Of a DNA stretch of 64,000 nt, positions 57,203 through 64,000 are shown piece after piece. A program made the translations under genes and the position numbers. The stretch is from Rosenbergiella epipactidis (GTDB taxonomy: Bacteria > Pseudomonadota > Gammaproteobacteria > Enterobacterales > Enterobacteriaceae), in assembly GCF_018494055.1 (NCBI RefSeq), contig NZ_JABBFQ010000006.1:1-64000 (forward strand), written 5' to 3'. Numbering within the stretch: position 1 is the first letter of the stretch; every line of letters starts with the position of its first letter. Under the pieces are notes generated by a model. It made no database searches. It saw nothing but the letters and a program-made list of their open reading frames with translations, and was not told the DNA's origin.

Positions 57203-58350
57203 TGTCCTGGCAACAACGCATCGAAAACGCTTTACACCAACGCCAGCAGCAAGGATTGCTGCGGCGGCGGTTAGCGGTCACCGTCTCCCCGCCCGCCCGC
57301 CTCACTCAGGACGGTCAACACTTCACGCATTTTTCCAGTAACGATTACTTAGGGTTAAGCCATCACCCTGCGGTGATTGATGCATGGTGCAAGGGGGCAC
57401 AACACTGGGGAACGGGTGCGGGGGCGTCGGGACACGTCACCGGCTACTCACCTTGCCACCAGCAGCTTGAACACACACTAGCCGACTGGCTGGGTTTCCC
57501 ACGGGCCATACTCTTCAGCTCGGGCTTCGCGGCAAACCAAGCATTAATTTTCGTCCTTGCCGAGTCCAGTGACACACTTATCGCCGATAAATTAATGCAT
57601 GCCTCGTTACAGGAAGCGGCGGCGCTATCTCCGGCCCGCTACCGCCGTTTCCCTCATAACTCGTTAGACGGCCTTGCACGGCAATTAGCGGCGACCGACA
57701 CGGAGAATCGTCTAGTTATTACCGAGGGCGTCTTCAGTATGGATGGCGATCAAGCGCCGTTAGCCGCGATCAGAGAAATGTGCCGCGAACAGCAAGCATG
57801 GTTAATGGTCGATGATGCGCATGGTATCGGTGTGTTGGGTGAAGAAGGGCGTGGCAGCTGCGCCCAACAGCAGGTTACACCCGACATACTGGTAGTGACC
57901 TTTGGTAAAGCGCTTGGGGTGAGCGGTGCGGCCATTCTCTGTTCCGACGCGGTAGCGGCTTACTTGGAACAATCGGCTCGTCATCTCATTTATAGCACGG
58001 CATTACCCGCGGCCCAGGCTGCTGCTGTCTTAGCCAGTATCGAAATCGTTCGTCAGCAACCGGAATACCGTGAAAAGCTGAGCCAAAATATCAGCGATTT
58101 TCGAACCTCATGTAGTCAGCAGGGAATTCCCCTAACCGATTCATTAACAGCGATCCAGCCAGTGATTATCGGTGATAATCATCGAGCGTTAGCCGTCGCC
58201 CAAGGCCTGCAATCTGCAGGGCATTGGGTCCAAGCGATTCGCCCACCGACGGTCCCAGTGGGAAGCGCACGCTTAAGAATTACGCTGAGTGCTGCACACA
58301 GTACCGAGCAGATTACCCGTTTGGTTGAGGCCTTGCATCATGTCCTCTAA
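57202..58350 (+). CDS. bioF: 8-amino-7-oxononanoate synthase
   Basis: PLP enzyme condensing pimeloyl-ACP/CoA with alanine. It has 382 residues (384 in E. coli). The PLP lysine is Lys236 in TFGKALGVSG; also FSSNDYLGLSHHP, GTGAGASGHVTGYS and VDDAHGIGVLG. The start overlaps the bioB stop (TAATG). E. coli gene order bioBFCD is kept. Confidence 0.98.
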   Translation: MSWQQRIENALHQRQQQGLLRRRLAVTVSPPARLTQDGQHFTHFSSNDYLGLSHHPAVIDAWCKGAQHWGTGAGASGHVTGYSPCHQQLEHTLADWLGFPRAILFSSGFAANQALIFVLAESSDTLIADKLMHASLQEAAALSPARYRRFPHNSLDGLARQLAATDTENRLVITEGVFSMDGDQAPLAAIREMCREQQAWLMVDDAHGIGVLGEEGRGSCAQQQVTPDILVVTFGKALGVSGAAILCSDAVAAYLEQSARHLIYSTALPAAQAAAVLASIEIVRQQPEYREKLSQNISDFRTSCSQQGIPLTDSLTAIQPVIIGDNHRALAVAQGLQSAGHWVQAIRPPTVPVGSARLRITLSAAHSTEQITRLVEALHHVL

Positions 58351-59104
58351 TCCCCCAATCCAGGTCGATAAAAAGGCGCTGGCTCAAGCATTTGGTCGTG
58401 CAGCCAAACAGTACGATCATTTTGCTGCGTTTCAACGTATTGTTGGCGAGCAACTCATGGCGCACTGCGACTGGCACAAGCCTGGTTTACTGGTGGATGC
58501 TGGAGCAGGTTCAGGCTGGTTTAGTCGTTATTTTCGTGGGCAGGGTCATTGCGTGACAGCTTTTGACCTCTCCAGCGGAATGTTGCAACAGGCCGTTCAA
58601 CAGCACTCGGCAGATCACTATGTGCGTGGCGACCTTGAAGCGTTCCCTTTCCTTGCGCAAAGTGTTGACTACTTATGGAGTAATCTTGCGCTACAGTGGT
58701 GCAGTGATTTCCGACAAACCGTGCAGCAGTTGCAACGCTCGCTGACGGCCCAAGGGAAACTCGCCATCTCAACCCTAGCCGCCGGCTCTTTACCGGAAAT
58801 TGAACAGGTCTGGCAGCGGTTGGGGCGTTCTGCACCGATCAATCGCTGGTCCAGTGCTGAGTCACTGCTCGCCACGGCGGAGTCTCTGGGGCTGACTGCT
58901 TGGCAAGCACCTATTATCTGCCATTTTTCGTCCCCCCTCGATGCTCTCTGGTCGTTAAAAGGTATCGGGGCGTCACACTTGCACGCGGGTCGTCAGGCAG
59001 GGCTAGGCGGACGAGCCTTTTTTCATCAATTGGCTGACCACTGGCCTCGAGACGAGCAAGGTTACCGTCTCACCTATCAAATCGTTTTTGGAGTTTCCCG
59101 ATGA
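58340..59104 (+). CDS. bioC: Malonyl-ACP O-methyltransferase
   Basis: SAM methyltransferase that masks malonyl-ACP as its methyl ester to start pimelate synthesis. It has 254 residues (251 in E. coli). SAM loop LVDAGAGSGWFSRYF; also LSSGMLQQAV, SNLALQWCSDF and LKGIGASHLHAGR. ATG 58340 has GAGG nine bases upstream and overlaps bioF by 11 bases; 17 upstream in-frame codons are not homologous. More diverged from E. coli than its neighbours, which is usual for bioC. Confidence 0.94.
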   Translation: MSSNPPIQVDKKALAQAFGRAAKQYDHFAAFQRIVGEQLMAHCDWHKPGLLVDAGAGSGWFSRYFRGQGHCVTAFDLSSGMLQQAVQQHSADHYVRGDLEAFPFLAQSVDYLWSNLALQWCSDFRQTVQQLQRSLTAQGKLAISTLAAGSLPEIEQVWQRLGRSAPINRWSSAESLLATAESLGLTAWQAPIICHFSSPLDALWSLKGIGASHLHAGRQAGLGGRAFFHQLADHWPRDEQGYRLTYQIVFGVSR

Positions 59105-59808
59105 GTCACACGTATTTCTTAACCGGAACCGATACAGATGTCGGCAAAACGCTGGTATCGGCCGCGCTACTGCAAGCCGCTGCGCGCGAGGGCTACACCA
59201 CCGCAGGGTATAAACCGGTTGCATCAGGCTCTGAATGGACAACGGAAGGCTTACGTAATCGTGATGCGTTGATTTTACAGCGCTACAGTAACCTAGACTT
59301 ACCCTATGCGTCGGTCAACCCGCTTACCTTCGAGCAACCGACCTCTCCGCATATTGCGAGCCAGCGCGAAGGCCAACCGATCAGCTTCCCACGGCTCGAT
59401 GAAGGACTATCGGCCTTACAAGCGCAAGCGAATTGGGTGTTAGTGGAAGGGGCAGGGGGCTGGTTTACCCCACTTTCTGCACAGCAACACTATGGTCAAT
59501 GGGTGAGTGCGCAGGGACTCCCGGTTATCTTAGTGGTAGGAATGAAGCTAGGCTGTATCAATCACGCTTTATTGACCCAAGCGGCTATTCAGCAAGCGGG
59601 ACTGACGTTAGCAGGTTGGGTGGCTAATAGCCTGAGTCCTGAGCCACACGAATATGCTGCTTATTGTGGCTACCTCACTGACCAGATTAATGCGCCGTTA
59701 CTGGGCGAAATCCCGTATCTAAGCGATGCGGAGCAATTGGATAATCTTGGGCACTATCTCACATTACCTTCGTCAATGCGTGAGTACTCCACTCCACCGC
59801 GCCGCTGA
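59101..59808 (+). CDS. bioD: Dethiobiotin synthetase
   Basis: ATP-dependent ring closure of DAPA to dethiobiotin. It has 235 residues (225 in E. coli BioD1). The P-loop is TGTDTDVGKTLVSAALL; GYKPVASGSEWT holds the substrate Lys; VEGAGGWFTPLS is conserved. The start overlaps bioC as ATGA. The last 50 bases overlap the 3' end of the opposing ABC ATPase gene; the tail past about residue 220 is where the length excess lies. Confidence 0.96.
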   Translation: MSHTYFLTGTDTDVGKTLVSAALLQAAAREGYTTAGYKPVASGSEWTTEGLRNRDALILQRYSNLDLPYASVNPLTFEQPTSPHIASQREGQPISFPRLDEGLSALQAQANWVLVEGAGGWFTPLSAQQHYGQWVSAQGLPVILVVGMKLGCINHALLTQAAIQQAGLTLAGWVANSLSPEPHEYAAYCGYLTDQINAPLLGEIPYLSDAEQLDNLGHYLTLPSSMREYSTPPRR

Positions 59809-60496
59809 AACGCATTAAATCGGCGGCCGTCCCCGACATGATACTTCGACCATGATGAAGCAGGGTAAAGTTATCGGCGACCCGTTTCACAAAGGGCAAA
59901 TTCTTGTCCATCAATAACACGCTAATATTATGTTGCTTAGTGAGGGCAGTAATTATCGCAACAAGCTGGTCGGCTTCATGCGCGGTCAAACCTTCCGAAG
60001 GTTCATCCAATAAAATTAACTTAGGGTGGCTGATCACGGCCCGGGCCAGCGCCAATTGGTATTGTAATCCTTTCGCTAATGTCCCGCTGCGTTGATGGCG
60101 TTCGGTGATCAGGGTTGGGAATAGCTGACTGATTATCGAGGGTAAGGTCGCGGGTAAGCGTCTTTGATGGCCTGCTTTCAGCGCAATGAGTAAATTTTCT
60201 TCTACACTCAGTTGCGAGAAAATCGGACTCCCTTGTGGAACATAGGTTATGCCTAATTGCGAACGAAACTGACTAGGAAGCGAAATCAAACTACAAGGCA
60301 GCGTATTTTGCGGCTGCCACGTCATCTCGCCACTCATGATGGGCAGAAACCCCAAAATACAATGGAATAAGGTTGTCTTACCGGTGCCTTGTTGCCCGAC
60401 GATGGCTGAGCAACTATTTTGGTTCACTTCAAGGTTGATATCCCAGAGCGTATGGTGGTCGTCGTAGGCTTGATTGATCTCTCTCAGCTGAAGCAT
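59759..60496 (-). CDS. Orphan ABC ATPase, UrtE/LivF-like, with degenerate signature
   Basis: A 245-residue nucleotide-binding protein resembling branched-chain amino acid/urea transporter ATPases (LivF/UrtE): YVPQGSPIFSQLSVEENLLI and the UrtE-like QLFPTLITERHQRSG. Walker A is GQQGTGKTT (34-42) and Walker B LILLDEPSEG (160-169). The signature LSGGQ is replaced by LAKGLQYQ (about 140-147) and the usual H-loop region reads LLMDKNL. ATG 60496 is chosen (GGGAG eight bases upstream) over a TTG five codons earlier. No permease or binding-protein genes are adjacent; its 3' end overlaps bioD tail-to-tail by 50 bases. Confidence 0.85.
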   Translation of the reverse strand: MLQLREINQAYDDHHTLWDINLEVNQNSCSAIVGQQGTGKTTLFHCILGFLPIMSGEMTWQPQNTLPCSLISLPSQFRSQLGITYVPQGSPIFSQLSVEENLLIALKAGHQRRLPATLPSIISQLFPTLITERHQRSGTLAKGLQYQLALARAVISHPKLILLDEPSEGLTAHEADQLVAIITALTKQHNISVLLMDKNLPFVKRVADNFTLLHHGRSIMSGTAADLMRFSGAVEWSTHALTKVM

Positions 60497-60792
60497 GGTG
60501 TCATCTCCCAATCCATTAGCAAGCTATGTAATAGAGTTGTTAAGCAATAAGCGCGCCAGTTTTTGTAAGGGGGGGTAGCGAAGGAGAGAGGGCGGGATGA
60601 GTCAATGGACGAAAAGGATGAACGTTAGTGGTGCATAACGAATCATAAAATGGCAATTATTTATCTCAACAAGTATTGACTTTCCCTGTTCAGTTAAGAT
60701 TTCTGACAATAATTTGCAGCGGAATTGCCGAAGTAAAAAAGTGCCATCATCAAAAAAAAATTTTTTTATTGGTTTGTCATCTTTCTGAAAAA

Positions 60793-60862
60793 TTATACAC
60801 AGCCCACGGCTACTGGCCTGCCAGCAGTTATCCACCATTCCTGTGGATAACCATGTGTATTA
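60793..60862. promoter_or_regulatory. DnaA-box cluster upstream of uvrB
   Basis: Four sites in 70 bases. TTATACACA (60793-60801, plus) is a perfect match to TTATNCACA; TTATCCACC (60828-60836, plus) has one mismatch; TTATCCACA (60842-60850, minus) is perfect; TAATACACA (60854-60862, minus) has one mismatch. A fifth, TTATCCACC, is at 61052-61060 (minus). E. coli uvrB is also reported to carry DnaA sites upstream. Confidence 0.8.
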
Positions 60863-61130
60863 CCCTCTGAAAACAGTGGCTAGCCGATGAATGATGCGGG
60901 TTGGCATTGGAGTGGTTGTAAACTACACTTATTTTTATATAAATTTAAAATCAATACGTTACGCAAAAGCAATAGCGTGAACGGTCGCCAACACGCGAGG
61001 CCGCGAACTTAATGACAAATGCTTGACAAAAATAAATTGTCCACGGCGGACGGTGGATAACCTAAAAAAAGATTGACTGAATGACTTTTATTCGACGCCG
61101 AGCATTTTTGGCGATAAGTGTACGAGCGGA

Positions 61131-61146
61131 CTGGATGTTTATCCAG
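61131..61146. promoter_or_regulatory. LexA (SOS) box of uvrB
   Basis: CTGGATGTTTATCCAG fits CTG-N10-CAG and closely resembles the E. coli uvrB SOS box (CTGTTTTTTTATCCAG). It lies about 80 bases before the uvrB start. Confidence 0.85.
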
Positions 61147-61222
61147 TAAAAATCTGTACTTCTTACCGCTAAGGAGTAAAATTACCCCTCATCCTGATAC
61201 TGACTAACCGGGACCAATGATT

Positions 61223-63253
61223 ATGAGTAAAGTTTTTACCTTACACTCGGAATTTAAGCCTTCTGGTGATCAGCCTGAAGCGATAAAAAAATTAGAAGAA
61301 GGGTTAGACGATGGTCTCGCTCATCAAACGTTACTTGGCGTGACCGGTTCAGGGAAAACCTTTACCATCGCTAACGTTATTGCCGATTCAAACCGTCCCA
61401 CCATGATCATGGCACCGAATAAGACGCTGGCTGCACAGCTTTATGGGGAGATGAAGGCTTTTTTCCCCGAAAACGCCGTTGAGTATTTCGTGTCTTACTA
61501 CGATTATTACCAGCCGGAAGCCTATGTACCGAGTTCCGATACCTTTATTGAAAAAGATGCTTCGGTGAATGAACATATTGAGCAAATGCGTCTCTCAGCC
61601 ACTAAAGCCTTACTCGAGCGCAAGGACGTGATCGTTGTGGCTTCAGTCTCGGCTATCTATGGGCTAGGTGATCCTGATGCCTATTTAAAAATGATGCTGC
61701 ATTTAACGCGAGGCATGATTATTGACCAGCGTAGCATTCTGCGCCGTCTGTCAGAGCTGCAGTACACACGTAACGATCAAGCTTTTCAGCGAGCGACGTT
61801 CCGTGTTCGTGGTGATGTGATTGATATTTTCCCAGCGGAATCAGACGATTTAGCGTTGCGCGTGGAATTATTTGATGAAGAAGTCGAAAGACTCTCCCTC
61901 TTTGACCCGCTAACTGGGCAAATCGAGCAATCTGTCGCACGCTTTACTATCTATCCGAAAACTCACTATGTCACCCCTCGTGAGCGGATATTGCAAGCGA
62001 TGGAGGAGATTAAAGTCGAGCTGGCTGATCGTAAAAAAGTCCTCTTAGACAATAATAAGCTCCTTGAAGAGCAGCGCATCACACAGCGCACGCAATTCGA
62101 TCTCGAGATGATGAATGAACTGGGCTACTGTTCAGGTATCGAAAACTACTCGCGCTACCTGTCCGGACGGGGCCCAGGTCAGGCACCGCCAACCTTATTT
62201 GACTATTTGCCCGCAGACGGCCTGCTGGTGGTGGACGAGTCCCACGTGACTATCCCGCAGATTGGTGGGATGTATAAAGGTGACCGAGCGCGTAAGGAAA
62301 ACCTGGTTGAGTATGGCTTCCGCTTACCTTCTGCTCTGGATAACCGGCCGATGAAGTTTGAGGAGTTCGAAGCGCTCGCCCCGCAAACGATCTATGTCTC
62401 AGCGACCCCAGGTAAATACGAACTGGAAAAATCGGGCGAGGAAGTGATTGATCAAGTGGTGCGTCCAACAGGATTGCTGGATCCAATCTTAGAGATTAGG
62501 CCGGTGGCGACCCAAGTGGATGACTTATTGTCTGAAATACGCCAACGCGTTGAAATCAATGAAAGGGTACTGGTCACCGTATTGACTAAGCGTATGGCAG
62601 AAGATCTAACCGAATATTTAGAAGAGCATGGTGAGAAGGTCCGCTACCTTCACTCTGATATCGATACAGTTGAACGGATGGAAATTATTCGTGATCTACG
62701 CTTAGGGAAGTTTGATGTCTTGGTAGGGATCAACTTACTGCGAGAAGGTCTGGATATGCCAGAAGTCTCGCTGGTGGCGATTTTGGATGCCGATAAAGAA
62801 GGCTTCCTGCGCTCCGATCGATCATTGATTCAGACGATTGGACGGGCGGCTCGAAACGTGAGCGGTAAAGCGATTCTTTATGCAGATAAGATTACGCCGT
62901 CCATGGCCCGTGCAATTGAGGAGACCGAGCGTCGTCGTGAAAAGCAAGAGGCTTGGAACAAAGAGCACGGTATTACGCCGACCAAATTAAACAAGAAAAT
63001 TACGGATATTCTTGAAATTGGTGGTGCGTCGGTGTCCGGTAAAAAAGCCAGCCCGTCTAAAGGGGATATTGAACTAAAAGCGGCGGAAACAGCGGCGGAA
63101 TATTCGCTAATGACTGCGCCGGAGTTACAGAAGAAAATTTCGGAATACGAGCGTACCATGCAGAAACATGCGCAAAACCTCGAATTTGAAGAGGCTGCTC
63201 GTTTGCGTGATGAGCTTCATCAGCTCCGAGATTTATTGCTTATCGCTATGTAG
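61223..63253 (+). CDS. uvrB: Excinuclease ABC subunit B
   Basis: Damage-verifying helicase of nucleotide excision repair. It has 676 residues from ATG 61223 (673 in E. coli); ATG 61217 two codons earlier is the alternative. Walker [12 protein letters not shown] (about 39-49), the damage-clamping beta-hairpin [23 protein letters not shown] (about 90-115, split by design of the fold), DESH box VVDESHVTI, motif VI IGRAARN, and the C-terminal UVR domain [18 protein letters not shown] control is implied by the LexA box. Confidence 0.98.
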   Translation: MSKVFTLHSEFKPSGDQPEAIKKLEEGLDDGLAHQTLLGVTGSGKTFTIANVIADSNRPTMIMAPNKTLAAQLYGEMKAFFPENAVEYFVSYYDYYQPEAYVPSSDTFIEKDASVNEHIEQMRLSATKALLERKDVIVVASVSAIYGLGDPDAYLKMMLHLTRGMIIDQRSILRRLSELQYTRNDQAFQRATFRVRGDVIDIFPAESDDLALRVELFDEEVERLSLFDPLTGQIEQSVARFTIYPKTHYVTPRERILQAMEEIKVELADRKKVLLDNNKLLEEQRITQRTQFDLEMMNELGYCSGIENYSRYLSGRGPGQAPPTLFDYLPADGLLVVDESHVTIPQIGGMYKGDRARKENLVEYGFRLPSALDNRPMKFEEFEALAPQTIYVSATPGKYELEKSGEEVIDQVVRPTGLLDPILEIRPVATQVDDLLSEIRQRVEINERVLVTVLTKRMAEDLTEYLEEHGEKVRYLHSDIDTVERMEIIRDLRLGKFDVLVGINLLREGLDMPEVSLVAILDADKEGFLRSDRSLIQTIGRAARNVSGKAILYADKITPSMARAIEETERRREKQEAWNKEHGITPTKLNKKITDILEIGGASVSGKKASPSKGDIELKAAETAAEYSLMTAPELQKKISEYERTMQKHAQNLEFEEAARLRDELHQLRDLLLIAM

Positions 63254-63259
63254 GCAACC

Positions 63260-63290
63260 GCAGCACGACACGGACAGCGTGCCGTGCTGC
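63260..63290. terminator. Hairpin between uvrB and yvcK
   Basis: GCAGCACG / CGTGCTGC arms with an inner CAC / GTG pairing and one mismatch, in the 44-base gap between convergent genes. No T-run follows on either strand, so it is a weak or Rho-assisted terminator candidate. Confidence 0.55.
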
Positions 63291-63297
63291 AAGGATC

Positions 63298-64000
63298 TTA
63301 ATGCAAGGCTTGAAAGGCATCCTCTAACGCTTGGCGTAGCAGCTGTCTGTCATGGCGATAACCCACATCGCTAGCATCTAATGGCCGCTGGATGCGCAGT
63401 CGTTGGGTAATGCCTTGACTGTCAGCGGTGGGACCCAGAATAACGCCGTCTATCACCCGACGGCCTATTTCACTCTCAATTAAGGTGAGTTTCTCCGCCA
63501 CTGAAAGATGCCCCGCAGGGCTCAGTTCTGTTCCAAGATTATCGATAAATAACATCTTTGCCGGAGTACGGCGCAACGCTTGGCTAATCGCTTTCACTAA
63601 AATGACCGGCATAATACTGGTATACAAACTGCCAGGGCCCAAAATAATCAGGTCGGCATCGAGAATCGCTTCAACCGCTTCGCGGGTGGCTTTTACTGGA
63701 GCCGAGAGGGCTAAGCTCGTTGGCCACTCCTTCATTGCATCGATCTCGGTCTCGCCGTGGATTAAGGTCCCGCGAGCATCCGTGGCGACTAAGTCGACAG
63801 GCTGTTCCGACATGGGGATTAAAAAGGCATCGACTTTCAATACATTACGTATGAGATTGATTGCCTCTAACGGCCGAACACTCAGGCTATCCAGCGCACG
63901 TAACATTAAATTCCCTAAGTTATGCCCCGCTAATTCCCCTTGGCCGGAAAAGCGATATTCAAACATCGCTGACGCGACACTTGGCTGGGTAATGAGCTGA
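63298..64000 (-). CDS. ybhK: YvcK/YbhK-family gluconeogenesis factor (partial, 5' end outside window)
   Basis: CofD-like/YvcK family protein involved in cell-shape and carbon-metabolism adaptation in other bacteria. The frame runs past the internal Met at 63966 to the window edge: residues encoded by 63967-64000 read [10 protein letters not shown], matching E. coli YbhK before MFEYRF. So about 70 N-terminal residues, with the nucleotide/sugar-binding glycine-rich start, lie outside. Visible: [52 protein letters not shown] and [13 protein letters not shown] at the end. Confidence 0.94.
   Translation of the reverse strand, partial: QLITQPSVASAMFEYRFSGQGELAGHNLGNLMLRALDSLSVRPLEAINLIRNVLKVDAFLIPMSEQPVDLVATDARGTLIHGETEIDAMKEWPTSLALSAPVKATREAVEAILDADLIILGPGSLYTSIMPVILVKAISQALRRTPAKMLFIDNLGTELSPAGHLSVAEKLTLIESEIGRRVIDGVILGPTADSQGITQRLRIQRPLDASDVGYRHDRQLLRQALEDAFQALH

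Larger units (their letters stand above)
60497..61222 (+). promoter_or_regulatory. uvrB upstream region (DnaA boxes, LexA box)
   Basis: About 700 bases without a supported gene. It holds a DnaA-box cluster at 60793-60862, another DnaA-like site at 61052-61060, and a LexA box at 61131-61146, all annotated. Short ATG frames here (for example from 60676) lack homology and cross the DnaA boxes. A TTGACA at 61024-61029 could be a -35 element, but I see no matching -10. Confidence 0.65.

Noticed and set aside
60676-60870. 64-codon frame upstream of uvrB
   Set aside because: It overlaps the DnaA-box cluster, lacks a convincing start and matches nothing I know.
1-64000. Insertion sequences, prophage genes, CRISPR arrays, toxin-antitoxin or defence systems
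   Set aside because: No transposase, integrase, phage structural gene, direct-repeat array or defence-gene motif was recognised anywhere; the window is conserved core chromosome.

Overview
This window is a stretch of conserved chromosome from an enteric gamma-proteobacterium. Nearly every gene has a close Escherichia coli homologue, and the order asnB-nagDCAB/nagE-glnS-fur-fldA-ybfE-ybfF-seqA-pgm ... gltA/sdh-suc-cyd-ybgC-tol-pal ... aroG-gpmA-gal-modF-acrZ-ybhA-pgl-bio-uvrB-yvcK follows the E. coli 15-18 minute region. Many genes that E. coli carries here are absent: chiPQ, pxpA, nei, ybgE, most tRNAs of the lysT cluster, nadA, zitB, ybgS, galE and modEABC. That compaction suggests a streamlined Erwiniaceae-type member of Enterobacterales (Rosenbergiella or Tatumella-like). 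The genus is an inference, not shown by the sequence.

Layout. Bases 1-8.7 kb: elongator tRNA-Met, asparagine synthetase, and the divergent nagBACD / nagE pair for N-acetylglucosamine uptake and breakdown. 8.7-14 kb: glnS, an unrecognised 315-residue ORFan, fur, fldA, ybfE, ybfF. 14-22.4 kb: seqA, pgm, a DUF1722 (YbgA) protein with a long N-terminal extension, phrB, ybgI, pxpBC without pxpA, and a divergent shikimate-dehydrogenase-like gene. 22.4-34 kb: gltA facing away from sdhCDAB-sucABCD, the TCA-cycle block. 34-43 kb: cydABX (cytochrome bd oxidase), then ybgC-tolQRAB-pal-cpoB (Tol-Pal envelope complex). 43-46.4 kb: tRNA-Lys followed by a palindromic element built from its own 3' end, a DUF3750 membrane protein, pnuC with a perfect NadR box, and aroG. 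46.4-50.5 kb: gpmA and galTKM. 50.5-54.7 kb: modF, acrZ, ybhA, pgl. 54.8-60.5 kb: divergent bioA / bioBFCD around a BirA operator, plus an orphan UrtE/LivF-like ATPase. 60.5-64 kb: uvrB with a LexA box and a DnaA-box cluster, and the 3' part of yvcK, which runs off the window.

Regulatory sites that can be read directly include the NadR box, the BirA operator, two GalR/GalS operators, a LexA box, DnaA boxes, a candidate FNR box before cydA, a sigma70 promoter and CRP-like site before sdhC, a Fur-box-like site before fldA, and many intrinsic terminators.

I saw no insertion sequence, prophage, CRISPR array, toxin-antitoxin pair or defence island, and no clear new multi-gene system. The best leads are the tRNA-Lys-derived palindromic element, the ORFan between glnS and fur, the degenerate DUF523 half of the YbgA protein, the divergent AroE-like gene with an overlapping 39-codon leader ORF, and the orphan ABC ATPase with a degenerate signature motif.
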